64,000 bases of DNA, taken from the NCBI GenBank assembly GCA_913045135.1, contig CAJWQD010000002.1:19864-83863 (forward strand), written 5' to 3'. The translations under genes and the position numbers were made by a program. Positions within the stretch are counted from its first letter, which is position 1. The number at the start of each line of letters is the position of its first letter. The notes under the pieces were generated by a model. The model was not told the origin of the DNA, did not search any database, and was given only the letters and a program-made list of their open reading frames with translations. This DNA is from an uncultured Flammeovirgaceae bacterium (GTDB taxonomy: Bacteria; Bacteroidota; Bacteroidia; Cytophagales; Cyclobacteriaceae). Positions 10,465 through 22,772 of this stretch are shown here, piece after piece.

Positions 10465-11304
10465 ATGACAGAGGATAATCGATACAGATATCTAAAAGAT
10501 ACGAGACAGAAACTCTTTATCATCATATTCGGTACAGATACTCCATTAGGTAGATTGTTTGATGTAGTTCTACTCTATGTAATATTAACTAGTATTTTGC
10601 TTGTCATGTTGGAGAGTGTTCAATCGATAAGCTATAGCTATGGATCATTTTTCTATGTTCTAGAATGGTCCTTTACTACATTCTTCACTATTGAATTTCT
10701 ATTGCGATTGTGGATATCCAGAAGACCTTTAAAATATTTATTAAGTTTTTATGGACTCGTTGATTTTATGGCTGTGATTCCTACTTATTTGACCTTATTT
10801 TATGCGGGAGGATCTTATTTGGTGGTTATTCGAGCAATTAGATTATTGCGGGTTTTTAGGATTCTAAAACTTAGCCGTCAACTCTCGGAATCTAGGGTAC
10901 TGGTCAAAGCTTTGGTCTCAGGAAGATATAAAATTTTGGTATTTCTAGGTGGAGTATTGGCTTTAGTAATCATCATGGGGACATTAATGTATCTTGTAGA
11001 GGGGAGCGAAAATGGATTTGATAGTATACCTAGAAGTATTTACTGGGCTATTGTGACTACTACTACGGTTGGATATGGGGATATATATCCTGTGACCGTT
11101 TTTGGACAAATCTTAGCAGCAGCGTTAATGTTGATGGGTTATGCCATCATAGCAGTTCCTACAGGAATTGTAAGCTCCGAGTTAAGTAAAAACTCTAACA
11201 AAAGAGTTTATAAGAAAAAAGTAAAATGTTCATCTTGTGGTAAAAGAAAACATAGCTTTAAAGCTAATTATTGTTCTCGCTGTGGTACTTTATTAGAATC
11301 TTAA
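10465..11304 (+). CDS. Voltage-gated K+ channel-like protein with C-terminal zinc ribbon
   Basis: S4-like VVIRAIRLLRVFRILKLSRQ; selectivity filter TTTTVGYGDIYP; C-terminal CSSCGKRKHSFKANYCSRCG. Confidence 0.9.
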   Translation: MTEDNRYRYLKDTRQKLFIIIFGTDTPLGRLFDVVLLYVILTSILLVMLESVQSISYSYGSFFYVLEWSFTTFFTIEFLLRLWISRRPLKYLLSFYGLVDFMAVIPTYLTLFYAGGSYLVVIRAIRLLRVFRILKLSRQLSESRVLVKALVSGRYKILVFLGGVLALVIIMGTLMYLVEGSENGFDSIPRSIYWAIVTTTTVGYGDIYPVTVFGQILAAALMLMGYAIIAVPTGIVSSELSKNSNKRVYKKKVKCSSCGKRKHSFKANYCSRCGTLLES

Positions 11305-11509
11305 TTGAATTTTAATTAGCGAAGATTTTTGGGTGGCTAATCAAATATGTTTTTGCCACTTGAATCGTGACCTATTGATGGATCAATTTAAGTGTGTTAT
11401 TAATGTATTATCATGGATAATATTCTGTGAAGATCTTAATTGACTAGAGATATGCTGTAATGGTTTAATTATTAAATAGATTATAGGTTGATATGAAATT
11501 CATTAGAAA

Positions 11510-11548
11510 AAAAGAAAAGGTTAACGAATTTCGTTAACCTTTTCTTTT
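11510..11548. terminator. Bidirectional terminator between convergent genes
   Basis: Perfect 18-bp inverted repeat AAAAGAAAAGGTTAACGA-ATT-TCGTTAACCTTTTCTTTT, A-rich on one flank and T-rich on the other. Confidence 0.85.
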
Positions 11549-11614
11549 AATAATTTAGAAATTAATGTGAATACTTATCGTTCACATCACCGGTATATAG
11601 GGGTTATGTTAGTC

Positions 11615-14119
11615 TTAACCACCATTTCCACCGCCGGTTCCATCACCTGGTCCACCGCCGGTTCCATCACCTGGTCCACCGCCAGTTTGAAGCCCTTGGT
11701 ATTCAAGGACAAACACCCATACACCATCACCATCAGGAGAATAGTCTACCATAAAAGTAGCAAGACCATCTGCTTCTTCTGCGTCATCTCCGATGTAAGT
11801 GTAGGTAACAGATTCAGGAACGTTAGCGGCATCTACCTCAGCCCCGAGTTGTCCATTGTTCGTTACTTTCGCAAGCCCAAAGTAAGCACCTGTTCCATTT
11901 AGGGTGACTGTTTGAGCATCTACATTAATTTCATATGAAAATGGTGCATTTGAGACATCATGGGGTGCAACAGGATCACCACATTGTTCCTCATCTACGC
12001 CTTGCCATGGTTCTAACCACGTTGCCCCGTCATGCAGGATTTCATACATTCCGGTCCAAATCTCTTCTCCATCCTCATTAATACTCATTTCGCCAGGATT
12101 AAAAATATATGTATCATCAAAAAGGCAACCTCTTGTATCAACATCTCCAGCGCTATTAGACCACCAACCAAGATCATTTTCATTAGGGCCTACAGCCAAT
12201 GCCGCTGGTATGGGAGCAATTTGCCAAGCACCCACCATTGGTCCATTTTCATCATCCCATCCACCATGTCCATCGCCAGGTAAATCAGTACCCTCATCGT
12301 CATAATCTTCATCAAGCCACTCATCGTTTTCAAGAACGAAGACCCAGACTCCATCACCATCGGGAGAGTAATCTACCATGAACGTAGCATGGTGATCTTC
12401 CTCATCCACTTCATCTCCTACATAAGTGTAAGTAATAGATTCAGGGACGTCACTGGCATCTAACTCGGCCCCGAGTTGTCCCTCATTGGTAACCTTTGCA
12501 AGTCCAAAATAGGCACCTACTCCGAAGAGTGTAACAGTCTCCTCATCAGCATTTACTTCGTAGGTAAATGGTGCGTTTGATTCATCATGCGGTGCAACGG
12601 GGTCACCACATTGCTCCTCATCTACGCCCTGCCATGGCTCTATCCATGTGGACCCATCAGTGATGATTGTATATTCTCCAGTCCAAATTTCATCGCCGTC
12701 CTCATTTATACTCATTTCGCCCTCATCAAATATATATTCATCGTCAAAAAGGCATCCTCTTGTTTCGATGTCACCAGCACTGTTCGACCACCATCCTAAA
12801 TCACCGAGATTAGGACCTACAGCTAGCGCTCCGGGAATAGGAGCAATGTGCCAAGTTCCCTCCATGGGATTGCCTTCATCTTCATCATCTTCATCATCTA
12901 ATCCCATGGGAGATAAAAATCCTGCAATGACATGGATTACGCCATTTACATTCACTTGAGCATCCGGAATCAAAACTTCAGCATCCCAAAATCCTGCTGA
13001 ATCTTCGCTCATCCCGAGTAGAGCATCAAAATTAGCATCTATGAGTACACCAGTGGCGCCTCCAAATTGGCCTGCAAGCTCAGCTTTATATTTAATGTAT
13101 AGGGGTAGAGGTGTCATTTCGCCATCCTCATCTGGAACTTCAAACATTCCGTTTACAAACACTCCATCATCAAATATGCCACCGGTCAACCATAAAGCAT
13201 CAAGAGTAGGAGAGACATTATCGGTTGCTTCAAGTGCTGCTGTCTCATTGACAACATGGTGTGAAAGAATTCCATACCAATCTTCTCCATCGAAGGCATC
13301 AGCTGAAAGACCAGCTGCTTCAAAAACTTGGTTGGGTACTGCAAATACTGTTGACATTACCTCTGGATCTGAAAGAAAATCTATTAAACTTGGAAGCTCA
13401 TTAACAACAGCAAAAACTTCTGATGCTTGAAGCGCATCACCCATTTCTGAGAACATATCGCTTATTAGTAATGATGCAGCATTGGTACCTAAAATACTTG
13501 CCAATAAACCGCCCGTGGAGGGTGGTATAAGTACTGTCCCAACATCCCAAATAACCCCATTTGAAGCTATAACGGGCTCATCTGCTACCAAGATACCTTT
13601 CGTGTTAGATCCTGTGAGGAGCGTACCATCTTCAGGCGATCCCTCTGAACCATCAGCATCAGGATTGTTTAAATTTACTATGATTGCTTCACCTTGAACG
13701 GTTTCAATACTTCCTCCTGGGGTAATTTCCGTTACGATATAACCAGCACCGTGAAAGGTTAATAATGAGACGATGATGGCTGGACTTACGTCAGAAGCTT
13801 TACTTACTCCCACCGTTGCATACAATGCCGCAAAAGCATCGTTGTCAGGTGCAAATAGAGTAAAAGAGCCTTCATCTGAAAACAGGGAGGAAAGCAAAGT
13901 ACCGTTTTCGTCAATAGGATATGATTCGAGTAGATAAATTAGAGTGTCATAACCTCCGAGATCTTCCAATGTTTCCATAATATTTTCATATTCTGTTTCT
14001 ACCACGTCCAATGGATTATCGACGTCGTCGTCATCACTACAATTGGTGAGAAATGTTAAACTCAAGGCCATCACCAGCATTGTGAAGTACTTGAATGGTG
14101 TTAAAATTTTATTTTTCAT
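11615..14119 (-). CDS. Secreted lipoprotein with two FAS1 (fasciclin-like) domains and two copies of a ~180 aa WWS/CLFDD module
   Basis: Lipobox-like LTFLTNCSDDDD; FTLFAPDNDAFAAL and STVFAVPNQVFEAAGLS FAS1 motifs; duplicated WWSNSAGD..TRGCLFDD..WQGVDEEQCGDPVAPHD. Confidence 0.85.
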   Translation of the reverse strand: MKNKILTPFKYFTMLVMALSLTFLTNCSDDDDVDNPLDVVETEYENIMETLEDLGGYDTLIYLLESYPIDENGTLLSSLFSDEGSFTLFAPDNDAFAALYATVGVSKASDVSPAIIVSLLTFHGAGYIVTEITPGGSIETVQGEAIIVNLNNPDADGSEGSPEDGTLLTGSNTKGILVADEPVIASNGVIWDVGTVLIPPSTGGLLASILGTNAASLLISDMFSEMGDALQASEVFAVVNELPSLIDFLSDPEVMSTVFAVPNQVFEAAGLSADAFDGEDWYGILSHHVVNETAALEATDNVSPTLDALWLTGGIFDDGVFVNGMFEVPDEDGEMTPLPLYIKYKAELAGQFGGATGVLIDANFDALLGMSEDSAGFWDAEVLIPDAQVNVNGVIHVIAGFLSPMGLDDEDDEDEGNPMEGTWHIAPIPGALAVGPNLGDLGWWSNSAGDIETRGCLFDDEYIFDEGEMSINEDGDEIWTGEYTIITDGSTWIEPWQGVDEEQCGDPVAPHDESNAPFTYEVNADEETVTLFGVGAYFGLAKVTNEGQLGAELDASDVPESITYTYVGDEVDEEDHHATFMVDYSPDGDGVWVFVLENDEWLDEDYDDEGTDLPGDGHGGWDDENGPMVGAWQIAPIPAALAVGPNENDLGWWSNSAGDVDTRGCLFDDTYIFNPGEMSINEDGEEIWTGMYEILHDGATWLEPWQGVDEEQCGDPVAPHDVSNAPFSYEINVDAQTVTLNGTGAYFGLAKVTNNGQLGAEVDAANVPESVTYTYIGDDAEEADGLATFMVDYSPDGDGVWVFVLEYQGLQTGGGPGDGTGGGPGDGTGGGNGG
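11628..11685. repeat. 24-bp minisatellite encoding GGGPGDGT repeats at C-terminus of the FAS1 protein
   Basis: Two exact 24-bp units (ccaccgccggttccatcacctggt) at 11628 and 11652 plus a partial third. Confidence 0.9.
11699..12238 (-). repeat. Intragenic duplicated module, distal copy (MVGAWQIAPIP...VWVFVLEY)
   Basis: 540 nt; high identity to the copy at 12326-12865. Confidence 0.9.
12326..12865 (-). repeat. Intragenic duplicated module, proximal copy (MEGTWHIAPIP...VWVFVLEN)
   Basis: 540 nt; same length as the distal copy, offset 627 bp. Confidence 0.9.
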
Positions 14120-15111
14120 AATGATTTTTTATTTGTTTTTCTTCTTTTATTTTATTCTTCTATTTTATATTTTACTTTATTCTTCTTCTTGTTATTTATT
14201 TACTTGTTTAAAAAAATTATGATTTTTGGTTGTATATATTCATTTTCATATAACAAACATTTATACTTCGTTTGACATTAAGGTAACCCCTTATCTAAAT
14301 GAATATTTTATTATCTTTTTTACGTTACTTGTTTACATTACTTGAATAAACCTTGCTCTCTCTTATTGTTTACTGTAAAAATTCTAGTTTCTTAACTACT
14401 CCTTTTCTTTTCTTCCTTTTTCTTACCTATACTTTCTTTCCTGTACAGTTTTCTCGTGGTATTGACCATTTCTGTCTTCTTGACCTTCGTATTTTGCAAC
14501 AGCATTCGCAAAGCAACATGAGCAGAAAGGGATTCGTAGGTTTTATTGATCCTTGTTTTTAGTTTTTAATTATTATCTATTTTACCGTGTACAGAAAATT
14601 CTAACATACAATTTTACATTAATAAATTTAAATATTTCACGGAAATTTAATAAAAAGATGGTTGAAGAGGGAAACCCAAAAAAAAATTATTTTAAATATA
14701 TCCTTAATCAAACAGCTATTATTTGTATAGATCATATTATTTAAGGTTATTTTTTATCAAATTTAAAATAATACCATAAATAATTTGTGTTTTAATCAGT
14801 ATAAGAAATCCAACGATCATTCAATTAAATGGTTTTGTTAAAAAAAATTATCAATTTCAATGTTGGAAAGAGTCAGAATCACTTTTCACATTCATAATAC
14901 GGATGTTCATTTCCACTTCACTTTGTATTTTTAGATATTTAAAAATTGAATACAACTTAATTTTTTTTCTAGCTAGATTAAATTTGAGCTGTTAAAAATT
15001 TTATATACTAATTTGAATTAAAAATTAGGATGTTTATACAAATTCAAACATTTTTGTACCTAGACTTAGCTTTATTGAACATTGATGTGTTAATTTGGCT
15101 AAAACTGTTAA

Positions 15112-15177
15112 ATGTTTGTGCCGATTTTAATTAAAAATTTAATTAGCATACCTACGATTGTAATCATGCAAATCTGA
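15112..15177 (+). CDS. Putative leader peptide of the ilv-leu-thr operon, MFVPILIKNLISIPTIVIMQI*
   Basis: 21-codon ORF with 7 Ile, 2 Leu and 2 Val, ending 69 nt upstream of ilvE and followed by alternative hairpins. Confidence 0.7.
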   Translation: MFVPILIKNLISIPTIVIMQI

Positions 15178-15179
15178 GT

Positions 15180-15232
15180 TGGCTTATTTAATAAATAAAA
15201 AAGAGCCATTCCGAATAAATAAGAATGGCTCT
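15180..15232 (+). promoter_or_regulatory. Putative attenuator: antiterminator hairpin (15180-15208) versus terminator/occluding hairpin (15202-15232)
   Basis: AGAGCCATTC/GAATGGCTCT perfect 10-bp stem; its 5' arm can instead pair with TGGCT at 15180-15184, reinforced by TTATTT/AAATAA. Confidence 0.65.
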
Positions 15233-15245
15233 CTCTATATAAAAA

Positions 15246-16136
15246 ATGTATTTTCAAGAGGATAGTATTGTATTTTTAGATGGTAATTGGATCGAAGTAA
15301 GAAAGGCAAATTTTAGTCTTTTTAGTCAAACTATGCATTATGGTTTTGGTGCCTTCGATGGAATGAGATCTTATAAAAATGCTGAGGGGTGCAATATTTT
15401 CAAAGCAAAAGAACATTTCGAAAGGTTGATTGTCGCCTGCCGTCAATTAACCCTAGAAATACCGTATGGCGTTGATGAGCTTGTGAATGTTGCCTATAAA
15501 TTGCTTAAAAAAAATAAGTTAGTGAATGCCTATGTAAGACCATTAATTTTTATGGACACCAATATGGATCTTACAACAGATAGTAAAGTACATGTTTTTA
15601 TAGCTGCATGGAGGTGGAAAAAATATTTGGGTAATGAACCCTTAAATCTTATGATCTCCGAGCATACTAAAACCGTAGGTTTAGCAAATAAAATAAATGC
15701 CAAAATTACCAGTAATTATACAAATTCTATCTTGGCATCTTCCCAGGCCAAAAAATTAGGTTATAGTGAAGCTTTGATGCTTGATATTAACGGTAATATA
15801 TCAGAAAGTCCAGCGGCTAATCTTTTTTATGAGAAAGATGGTGAACTTTTCACCCCAACTACCGACTATGCTTACGATGGTATCACTCGTAAAACAATTA
15901 TTGAGCTCGCAAAACAATGGAATATAAAGGTTACCGAAAAAGAAATTACGCCAGAAGAAATATATAAGGCTGATTACGCTTTCTTGACAGGCACTGCGAC
16001 AGAGGTATCGACCATAAGTAGTATCAACGGTGAAATTTTTAAGGCCGAGTGGGAGGATTCTAACGCGCACAGTCTTTATATGATGTACCGTCAGCTAGTA
16101 ATGTTTAATGAATACCAGGGACTAACTATTGTCTAA
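15246..16136 (+). CDS. ilvE: Branched-chain amino acid aminotransferase
   Basis: Class IV aminotransferase; [14 protein letters not shown] and [28 protein letters not shown]. Confidence 0.9.
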   Translation: MYFQEDSIVFLDGNWIEVRKANFSLFSQTMHYGFGAFDGMRSYKNAEGCNIFKAKEHFERLIVACRQLTLEIPYGVDELVNVAYKLLKKNKLVNAYVRPLIFMDTNMDLTTDSKVHVFIAAWRWKKYLGNEPLNLMISEHTKTVGLANKINAKITSNYTNSILASSQAKKLGYSEALMLDINGNISESPAANLFYEKDGELFTPTTDYAYDGITRKTIIELAKQWNIKVTEKEITPEEIYKADYAFLTGTATEVSTISSINGEIFKAEWEDSNAHSLYMMYRQLVMFNEYQGLTIV

Positions 16137-16140
16137 AATC

Positions 16141-17814
16141 ATGTCCACATTGAACAAATACAGTAAAGTGATAACTCAAGACCCAAGCCAGCCAGCTTCT
16201 CAAGCTATGTTGTATGCAGTTGGATTATCTACCTCAGACTTGTCAAAGGGCCAGGTTGGTATTGTTAGTACGGGTTTTGAAGGTAACCCTTGCAATATGC
16301 ATTTGAATATTTTGGCACACCAAGTTAAAAAAGGAGTTTTGGAAGCTGATTTGGTGGGTTTGATCTTTAATACAATTGGAGTGAGTGATGGTATCTCAAA
16401 CGGGACAGAGGGTATGAAATATTCCTTAGTTTCTCGAGACATCATAGCAGACTCAATAGAAACGGTTGTCAACGCGCAGTATTACGATGCTGTTGTCCCA
16501 GTTGTAGGGTGCGATAAGAACATGCCTGCTGCCATTATGGCCTTGGGAAGATTAAATCGACCTGGATTAATGGTTTATGGTGGAAGTATTAAGCCTGGAA
16601 AATGGAAAGGGAAAGATCTTAATATCGTTTCAGCTTTTGAAGCGTATGGTGCCAAATTATCAAATAGCATCTCAGAAGAAGATTATGAAGGTATCATAAA
16701 AAATTCAATTCCGGGTCCAGGAGCATGCGGTGGTATGTACACAGCCAATACCATGTCCTCGGCGATAGAAGCTTTGGGAATGAGTCTACCTTTTTCATCA
16801 TCTAATCCCGCAGAAAGTCTAGACAAAGAGTCAGAAACCTTGAAAGTTGGAGCGGCGATCAAAAATCTAATGATACAGGATATTCTACCCAGGCAAATCA
16901 TGACAAAGCACGCTTTTGAAAACGCAATTGCGACCGTAATGGTATTGGGAGGCTCAACTAACGCAGTGTTGCACCTTATTGCTATGGCTAAATCGGTAGA
17001 TGTACATATTGGTTTAGATGATTTTCAAAGAATATCTGATAACACTCCTTTTATAGCAGACTTAAAACCTTCAGGATCGTATTTGATGGAAGATTTACAT
17101 TATGTCGGAGGAGTTCCTGCAGTATTAAAAGAGATGTTAAAGCTGGGTTATTTGCAAGGAGACTGCTTAACGGTCACAGGGAAAAGTATTGGAGAAAACT
17201 TGGAGGTAGTAAAATCTTTGAGTGAGAAGCAAAAGATAATTGTATCTTTCGATAATCCTATAAAAGCGAATGGGCATTTACAGATTCTATACGGTAACTT
17301 AGCTCCTTCAGGTGCTGTAGCAAAAATTACAGGAAAGGAAGGAGAGATTTTTGAGGGTCCTGCCAGAATTTACGAGGATGAATTTGCTGCTATTAAAGGT
17401 ATCAAAGAGGAGGTGAAGAAAGGGGAAGTTATAGTAATCAGGTACTCTGGCCCAAAAGGTGCTCCAGGTATGCCAGAAATGTTAAAGCCTACCGGTGCTG
17501 TCATGGGTGCCGGACTTGGTAAAGATGTCGCATTGATAACAGATGGAAGATTTTCAGGTGGTTCTCATGGCTTTGTAGTAGGACATATTACCCCAGAGGC
17601 GCAAGAGGGGGGACCTTTGGCTTTTGCGCAAAACGGAGATATCATTAGGATAGACTCCATCAGCAATCAATTGGAATTGAAAATTTCTGATGAGGAGTTG
17701 GAAAAAAGGAAATCAATTTGGGTTCAACCCGATTATAAAGCAAACAAAGGAGTGTTAAAAAAATATATCAATTCGGTTGCTACGGCATCTGAGGGTTGTG
17801 TTACAGATCAATAA
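16141..17814 (+). CDS. ilvD: Dihydroxy-acid dehydratase
   Basis: [49 protein letters not shown]. Confidence 0.95.
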   Translation: MSTLNKYSKVITQDPSQPASQAMLYAVGLSTSDLSKGQVGIVSTGFEGNPCNMHLNILAHQVKKGVLEADLVGLIFNTIGVSDGISNGTEGMKYSLVSRDIIADSIETVVNAQYYDAVVPVVGCDKNMPAAIMALGRLNRPGLMVYGGSIKPGKWKGKDLNIVSAFEAYGAKLSNSISEEDYEGIIKNSIPGPGACGGMYTANTMSSAIEALGMSLPFSSSNPAESLDKESETLKVGAAIKNLMIQDILPRQIMTKHAFENAIATVMVLGGSTNAVLHLIAMAKSVDVHIGLDDFQRISDNTPFIADLKPSGSYLMEDLHYVGGVPAVLKEMLKLGYLQGDCLTVTGKSIGENLEVVKSLSEKQKIIVSFDNPIKANGHLQILYGNLAPSGAVAKITGKEGEIFEGPARIYEDEFAAIKGIKEEVKKGEVIVIRYSGPKGAPGMPEMLKPTGAVMGAGLGKDVALITDGRFSGGSHGFVVGHITPEAQEGGPLAFAQNGDIIRIDSISNQLELKISDEELEKRKSIWVQPDYKANKGVLKKYINSVATASEGCVTDQ

Positions 17815-17816
17815 TT

Positions 17817-19550
<1,734 letters not shown>

Positions 19551-19551
19551 C

Positions 19552-20136
19552 ATGAGCTTGAAACCTATACAATCTACTTCAACACTTAGAGATTTTACTT
19601 TATCAGTACTTACTGAGGATAAGGCGGGTTTAATCAATCAATTAACTATTATTTTCACAAAACGAAAAATCAATATTAGTAGCCTAAATGTGTCCAATTC
19701 AGAGGTAGCTGGTGTAAGTCGTTTTACAATAGTTACGAGAACCAACAGAAATATGATCGACAAGATTGTTAAACAAATTAGAAAACTGATTGATGTATTG
19801 GGTGCGTTTGTCTATGAAGAAGATCAGATTTTCTATCAAGAAATTGCCCTTTATAAAGTACCTACAAAAGCTTTTATTAATGGGAATTCAGTGGAAGATC
19901 TAGTAAGAAATAGTGGGGCGCGTATTTTAGTTGTCGAAGAGGAATGCATCATAATTGAAAAAACGGGTCATTCAAAAGAAACTCATGATTTATATCAAAA
20001 ACTCGAACCTTTTGGATTGCTTGAATTTATTCGATCAGGCCGTGTAGCAGTATCGAAGTCAACAAGAAAAACTGAAGCCTATATCAAAGGTTTAGAGGCT
20101 TCAAATTCAAATAAGTTAAGTATTAAAGATTTTTAA
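19552..20136 (+). CDS. ilvN: Acetolactate synthase small (regulatory) subunit
   Basis: N-terminal ACT domain (LSVLTEDKAGLINQLTIIFTKRKINISSLNVS); immediately follows ilvB. Confidence 0.9.
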   Translation: MSLKPIQSTSTLRDFTLSVLTEDKAGLINQLTIIFTKRKINISSLNVSNSEVAGVSRFTIVTRTNRNMIDKIVKQIRKLIDVLGAFVYEEDQIFYQEIALYKVPTKAFINGNSVEDLVRNSGARILVVEEECIIIEKTGHSKETHDLYQKLEPFGLLEFIRSGRVAVSKSTRKTEAYIKGLEASNSNKLSIKDF

Positions 20137-20157
20137 TTAGAAATAAAAGTTAGACAA

Positions 20158-21204
20158 ATGGCAAAAATTAATTTTGGTGGTGTAGAAGAAGAAGTGGTGA
20201 CTCGTGAGGAATTTCCATTGGAAAACGCAAGAGAAGTAATGAAGGATGAAGTTATAGCTATAATAGGTTATGGTGTCCAAGGTCCAGGTCAAGCACTCAA
20301 TTTAAGGGATAATGGATTTAATGTTATTGTAGGTCAAAGAAAGGGAAGTAAATCATGGGATAAAGCAGTCGCTGATGGATTTGAACCCGGCGTCTCATTG
20401 TTTGAAATCAAGGAAGCTTGTGATAAAGGAACGGTTATTCAGTATTTGTTATCAGATGCTGGGCAAATAGATCAATGGCCTGAGGTTAAACCTTTTTTAA
20501 CCTCAGGGAAGGCACTTTATTTTTCTCACGGATTCGGCGTTACTTACAAAGATCAAACAGGAATTGATCTTCCGAGTGACATCGATGTTATTTTAGTGGC
20601 CCCAAAGGGCTCAGGTACGTCATTGAGAAGATTATTTGTAGCTGGAAAAGGGTTGAATTCATCTTTTGCAGTCCATCAAGATGCGACGGGTAGGGCGCGA
20701 GAACGGGTGATATCGCTTGGTATAGGTGTAGGATCAGGTTATCTTTTTGAAACTAATTTCAAAAGTGAGGTGTACAGCGATCTGACTGGAGAGCGAGGAA
20801 GTTTGATGGGTGCCATTCAAGGATTATTTGCGGCACAATATGATTTATTGCGTAAAAAGGGACATTCACCCTCTGAAGCATTTAACGAGACTGTGGAGGA
20901 GGCAACACAATCATTGTACCCATTGGTAGCTGAAAATGGAATGGATTGGATGTATGCAAATTGCTCTACCACTGCCCAAAGAGGTGCTTTGGATTGGTGG
21001 AAAAAATTTAGAGATGCTGCAGCACCAGTTTTTGAAGAACTTTATGAAAGTGTAGCTACTGGAAATGAAGCTAAAATTACTATTGAAGCAAATCAGAAAA
21101 TAACTTATAGAGAGGGGCTTGAAAAAGAGCTTAATGAATTAAGGGAATCTGAAATGTGGCGAACAGGTGCTACTGTTAGAAAACTAAGACCAGAGAACAA
21201 ATAA
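20158..21204 (+). CDS. ilvC: Ketol-acid reductoisomerase
   Basis: [64 protein letters not shown]. Confidence 0.95.
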   Translation: MAKINFGGVEEEVVTREEFPLENAREVMKDEVIAIIGYGVQGPGQALNLRDNGFNVIVGQRKGSKSWDKAVADGFEPGVSLFEIKEACDKGTVIQYLLSDAGQIDQWPEVKPFLTSGKALYFSHGFGVTYKDQTGIDLPSDIDVILVAPKGSGTSLRRLFVAGKGLNSSFAVHQDATGRARERVISLGIGVGSGYLFETNFKSEVYSDLTGERGSLMGAIQGLFAAQYDLLRKKGHSPSEAFNETVEEATQSLYPLVAENGMDWMYANCSTTAQRGALDWWKKFRDAAAPVFEELYESVATGNEAKITIEANQKITYREGLEKELNELRESEMWRTGATVRKLRPENK

Positions 21205-21229
21205 TTATTTTTTTTTAACTTCGCTTGCC

Positions 21230-22762
21230 GTGGCCGATCAACTATACATTTTTGATACAACTCTTCGAGATGGTGAACAAGTACCCGGTTGTAAACTAAA
21301 CACTGAAGAAAAAATCATAGTGGCTAAGGCGCTTGAAGAGTTAGGTGTAGATATTATTGAGGCTGGTTTTCCTATTTCTAGTCCTGGCGATTTTAATTCA
21401 GTTCGTGATCTATCTAAGGCTACTTCAAGACCAATTATTTGTGCCTTAACCAGGGCTGTTGAGAAGGATATTGAAGTGGCTGCGGAGGCTTTAAAATATG
21501 CCAAAAGAAAGCGGATTCACACAGGCATAGGTACTTCTTTTTTCCATATTTATCATAAATTGATGTCTACAGAGGGAAAAGTACTTGAACGCGCTATCGA
21601 TGCGGTTAGATATGCCAAAAAATATGTAGAAGATGTTGAATTTTATGCTGAAGACGCGGGACGTAGTGAAAATGAGTATTTAGCAAGAGTGGTAGAAGCG
21701 GTGATCGCTGCGGGAGCTACGGTAATCAATATTCCAGATACTACTGGATATTGCTTACCAGAAATGTATGGTGCGAAAATCAAGTATTTGATGGAGCATG
21801 TGAAAGGAATAGATAAAGCCATTATTTCTACACATTGTCATAATGATTTGGGTATGGCTACTGCCAATTCGATCATGGGCGTGACTAATGGTGCAAGACA
21901 GGTTGAGGTCACGATGAATGGCATTGGAGAGCGTGCAGGTAATACCAGTTTAGAAGAAGTAGTTATGACGTTCAAAAGTCACAAATCGCTCAATATTGAA
22001 ACTAATATTAATACTAAGAATATTTATAAAACTAGTAGGCTCGTTTCTAACTTGATGAATATGCCGGTTCAGCCCAACAAAGCTATAGTAGGTAGAAATG
22101 CTTTTGCCCATTCGTCAGGAATACACCAAGATGGTGTTCTTAAACTCCGTGAAAATTATGAAATAATTGATCCTGTAGAGGTTGGTGTTCAAGAATCGTC
22201 TATACTTTTATCAGCCAGAAGTGGTAGAGCGGCTTTGAGACATCGTCTGAGTATTTTAGGTTATTCCCTTGATGAGGATAAGATAGATGAAATATATGAG
22301 CATTTCCTTAAAATTGCCGATACCCAGAAAGAAATTTCAGATGAAGATCTTGAAAACCTTATGGGTAAAGTTCACGGTAATAAAGAGCATATTAGGCTTG
22401 ATTTCCTAGAGGTTAAGACCGGAAAAGATTTGATACCACATGCCGTGGTAAGGTTAGATATTTTAGGAGAAAAAATGAAAGCGACTGGTACCGGTGTAGG
22501 TGGTATTGATGCAGCTCTGAACGCGATAAGGTCTATAATTAATAAAAATGAGGTGATCGATGAAATTTTGATTCAGGCATTTAGTCGAACGACCCTAGCC
22601 TTAGGAAAAGTTCATGTTCAACTAAAGAATGAAGGAGGAAAAATGTTTCATGGGTTTGCGGCACACCAAGATTTAATAACTGCTTCCATAGAGGCATATT
22701 TGGATGCCGTAAATAAAATGGGACCACTGCAATTTAATATGATTAAAGTAAACGAATTTTAA
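21230..22762 (+). CDS. leuA: 2-isopropylmalate synthase
   Basis: [53 protein letters not shown] start. Confidence 0.95.
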   Translation: MADQLYIFDTTLRDGEQVPGCKLNTEEKIIVAKALEELGVDIIEAGFPISSPGDFNSVRDLSKATSRPIICALTRAVEKDIEVAAEALKYAKRKRIHTGIGTSFFHIYHKLMSTEGKVLERAIDAVRYAKKYVEDVEFYAEDAGRSENEYLARVVEAVIAAGATVINIPDTTGYCLPEMYGAKIKYLMEHVKGIDKAIISTHCHNDLGMATANSIMGVTNGARQVEVTMNGIGERAGNTSLEEVVMTFKSHKSLNIETNINTKNIYKTSRLVSNLMNMPVQPNKAIVGRNAFAHSSGIHQDGVLKLRENYEIIDPVEVGVQESSILLSARSGRAALRHRLSILGYSLDEDKIDEIYEHFLKIADTQKEISDEDLENLMGKVHGNKEHIRLDFLEVKTGKDLIPHAVVRLDILGEKMKATGTGVGGIDAALNAIRSIINKNEVIDEILIQAFSRTTLALGKVHVQLKNEGGKMFHGFAAHQDLITASIEAYLDAVNKMGPLQFNMIKVNEF

Positions 22763-22772
22763 GAATGTATCT

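Noticed and set aside
12648-13430. Several plus-strand ORFs (12587-12799, 12648-12959, 13041-13430, 13482-13697)
   Set aside because: Antisense to the well-supported FAS1 lipoprotein; Ser/Pro/Thr-rich low-complexity translations without motifs, expected shadow ORFs.
14353-14744. Two small plus-strand ORFs (69 and 63 aa) in the intergenic region before the ilv operon
   Set aside because: AT-rich, no motif, no plausible initiation context; likely chance ORFs.
15129-15144. AATTAAA-AA-TTTAATT inverted repeat inside the leader-peptide ORF as an independent regulatory hairpin
   Set aside because: All A/U, weak, and expected by chance in AT-rich sequence; at most a pause hairpin of the attenuator.
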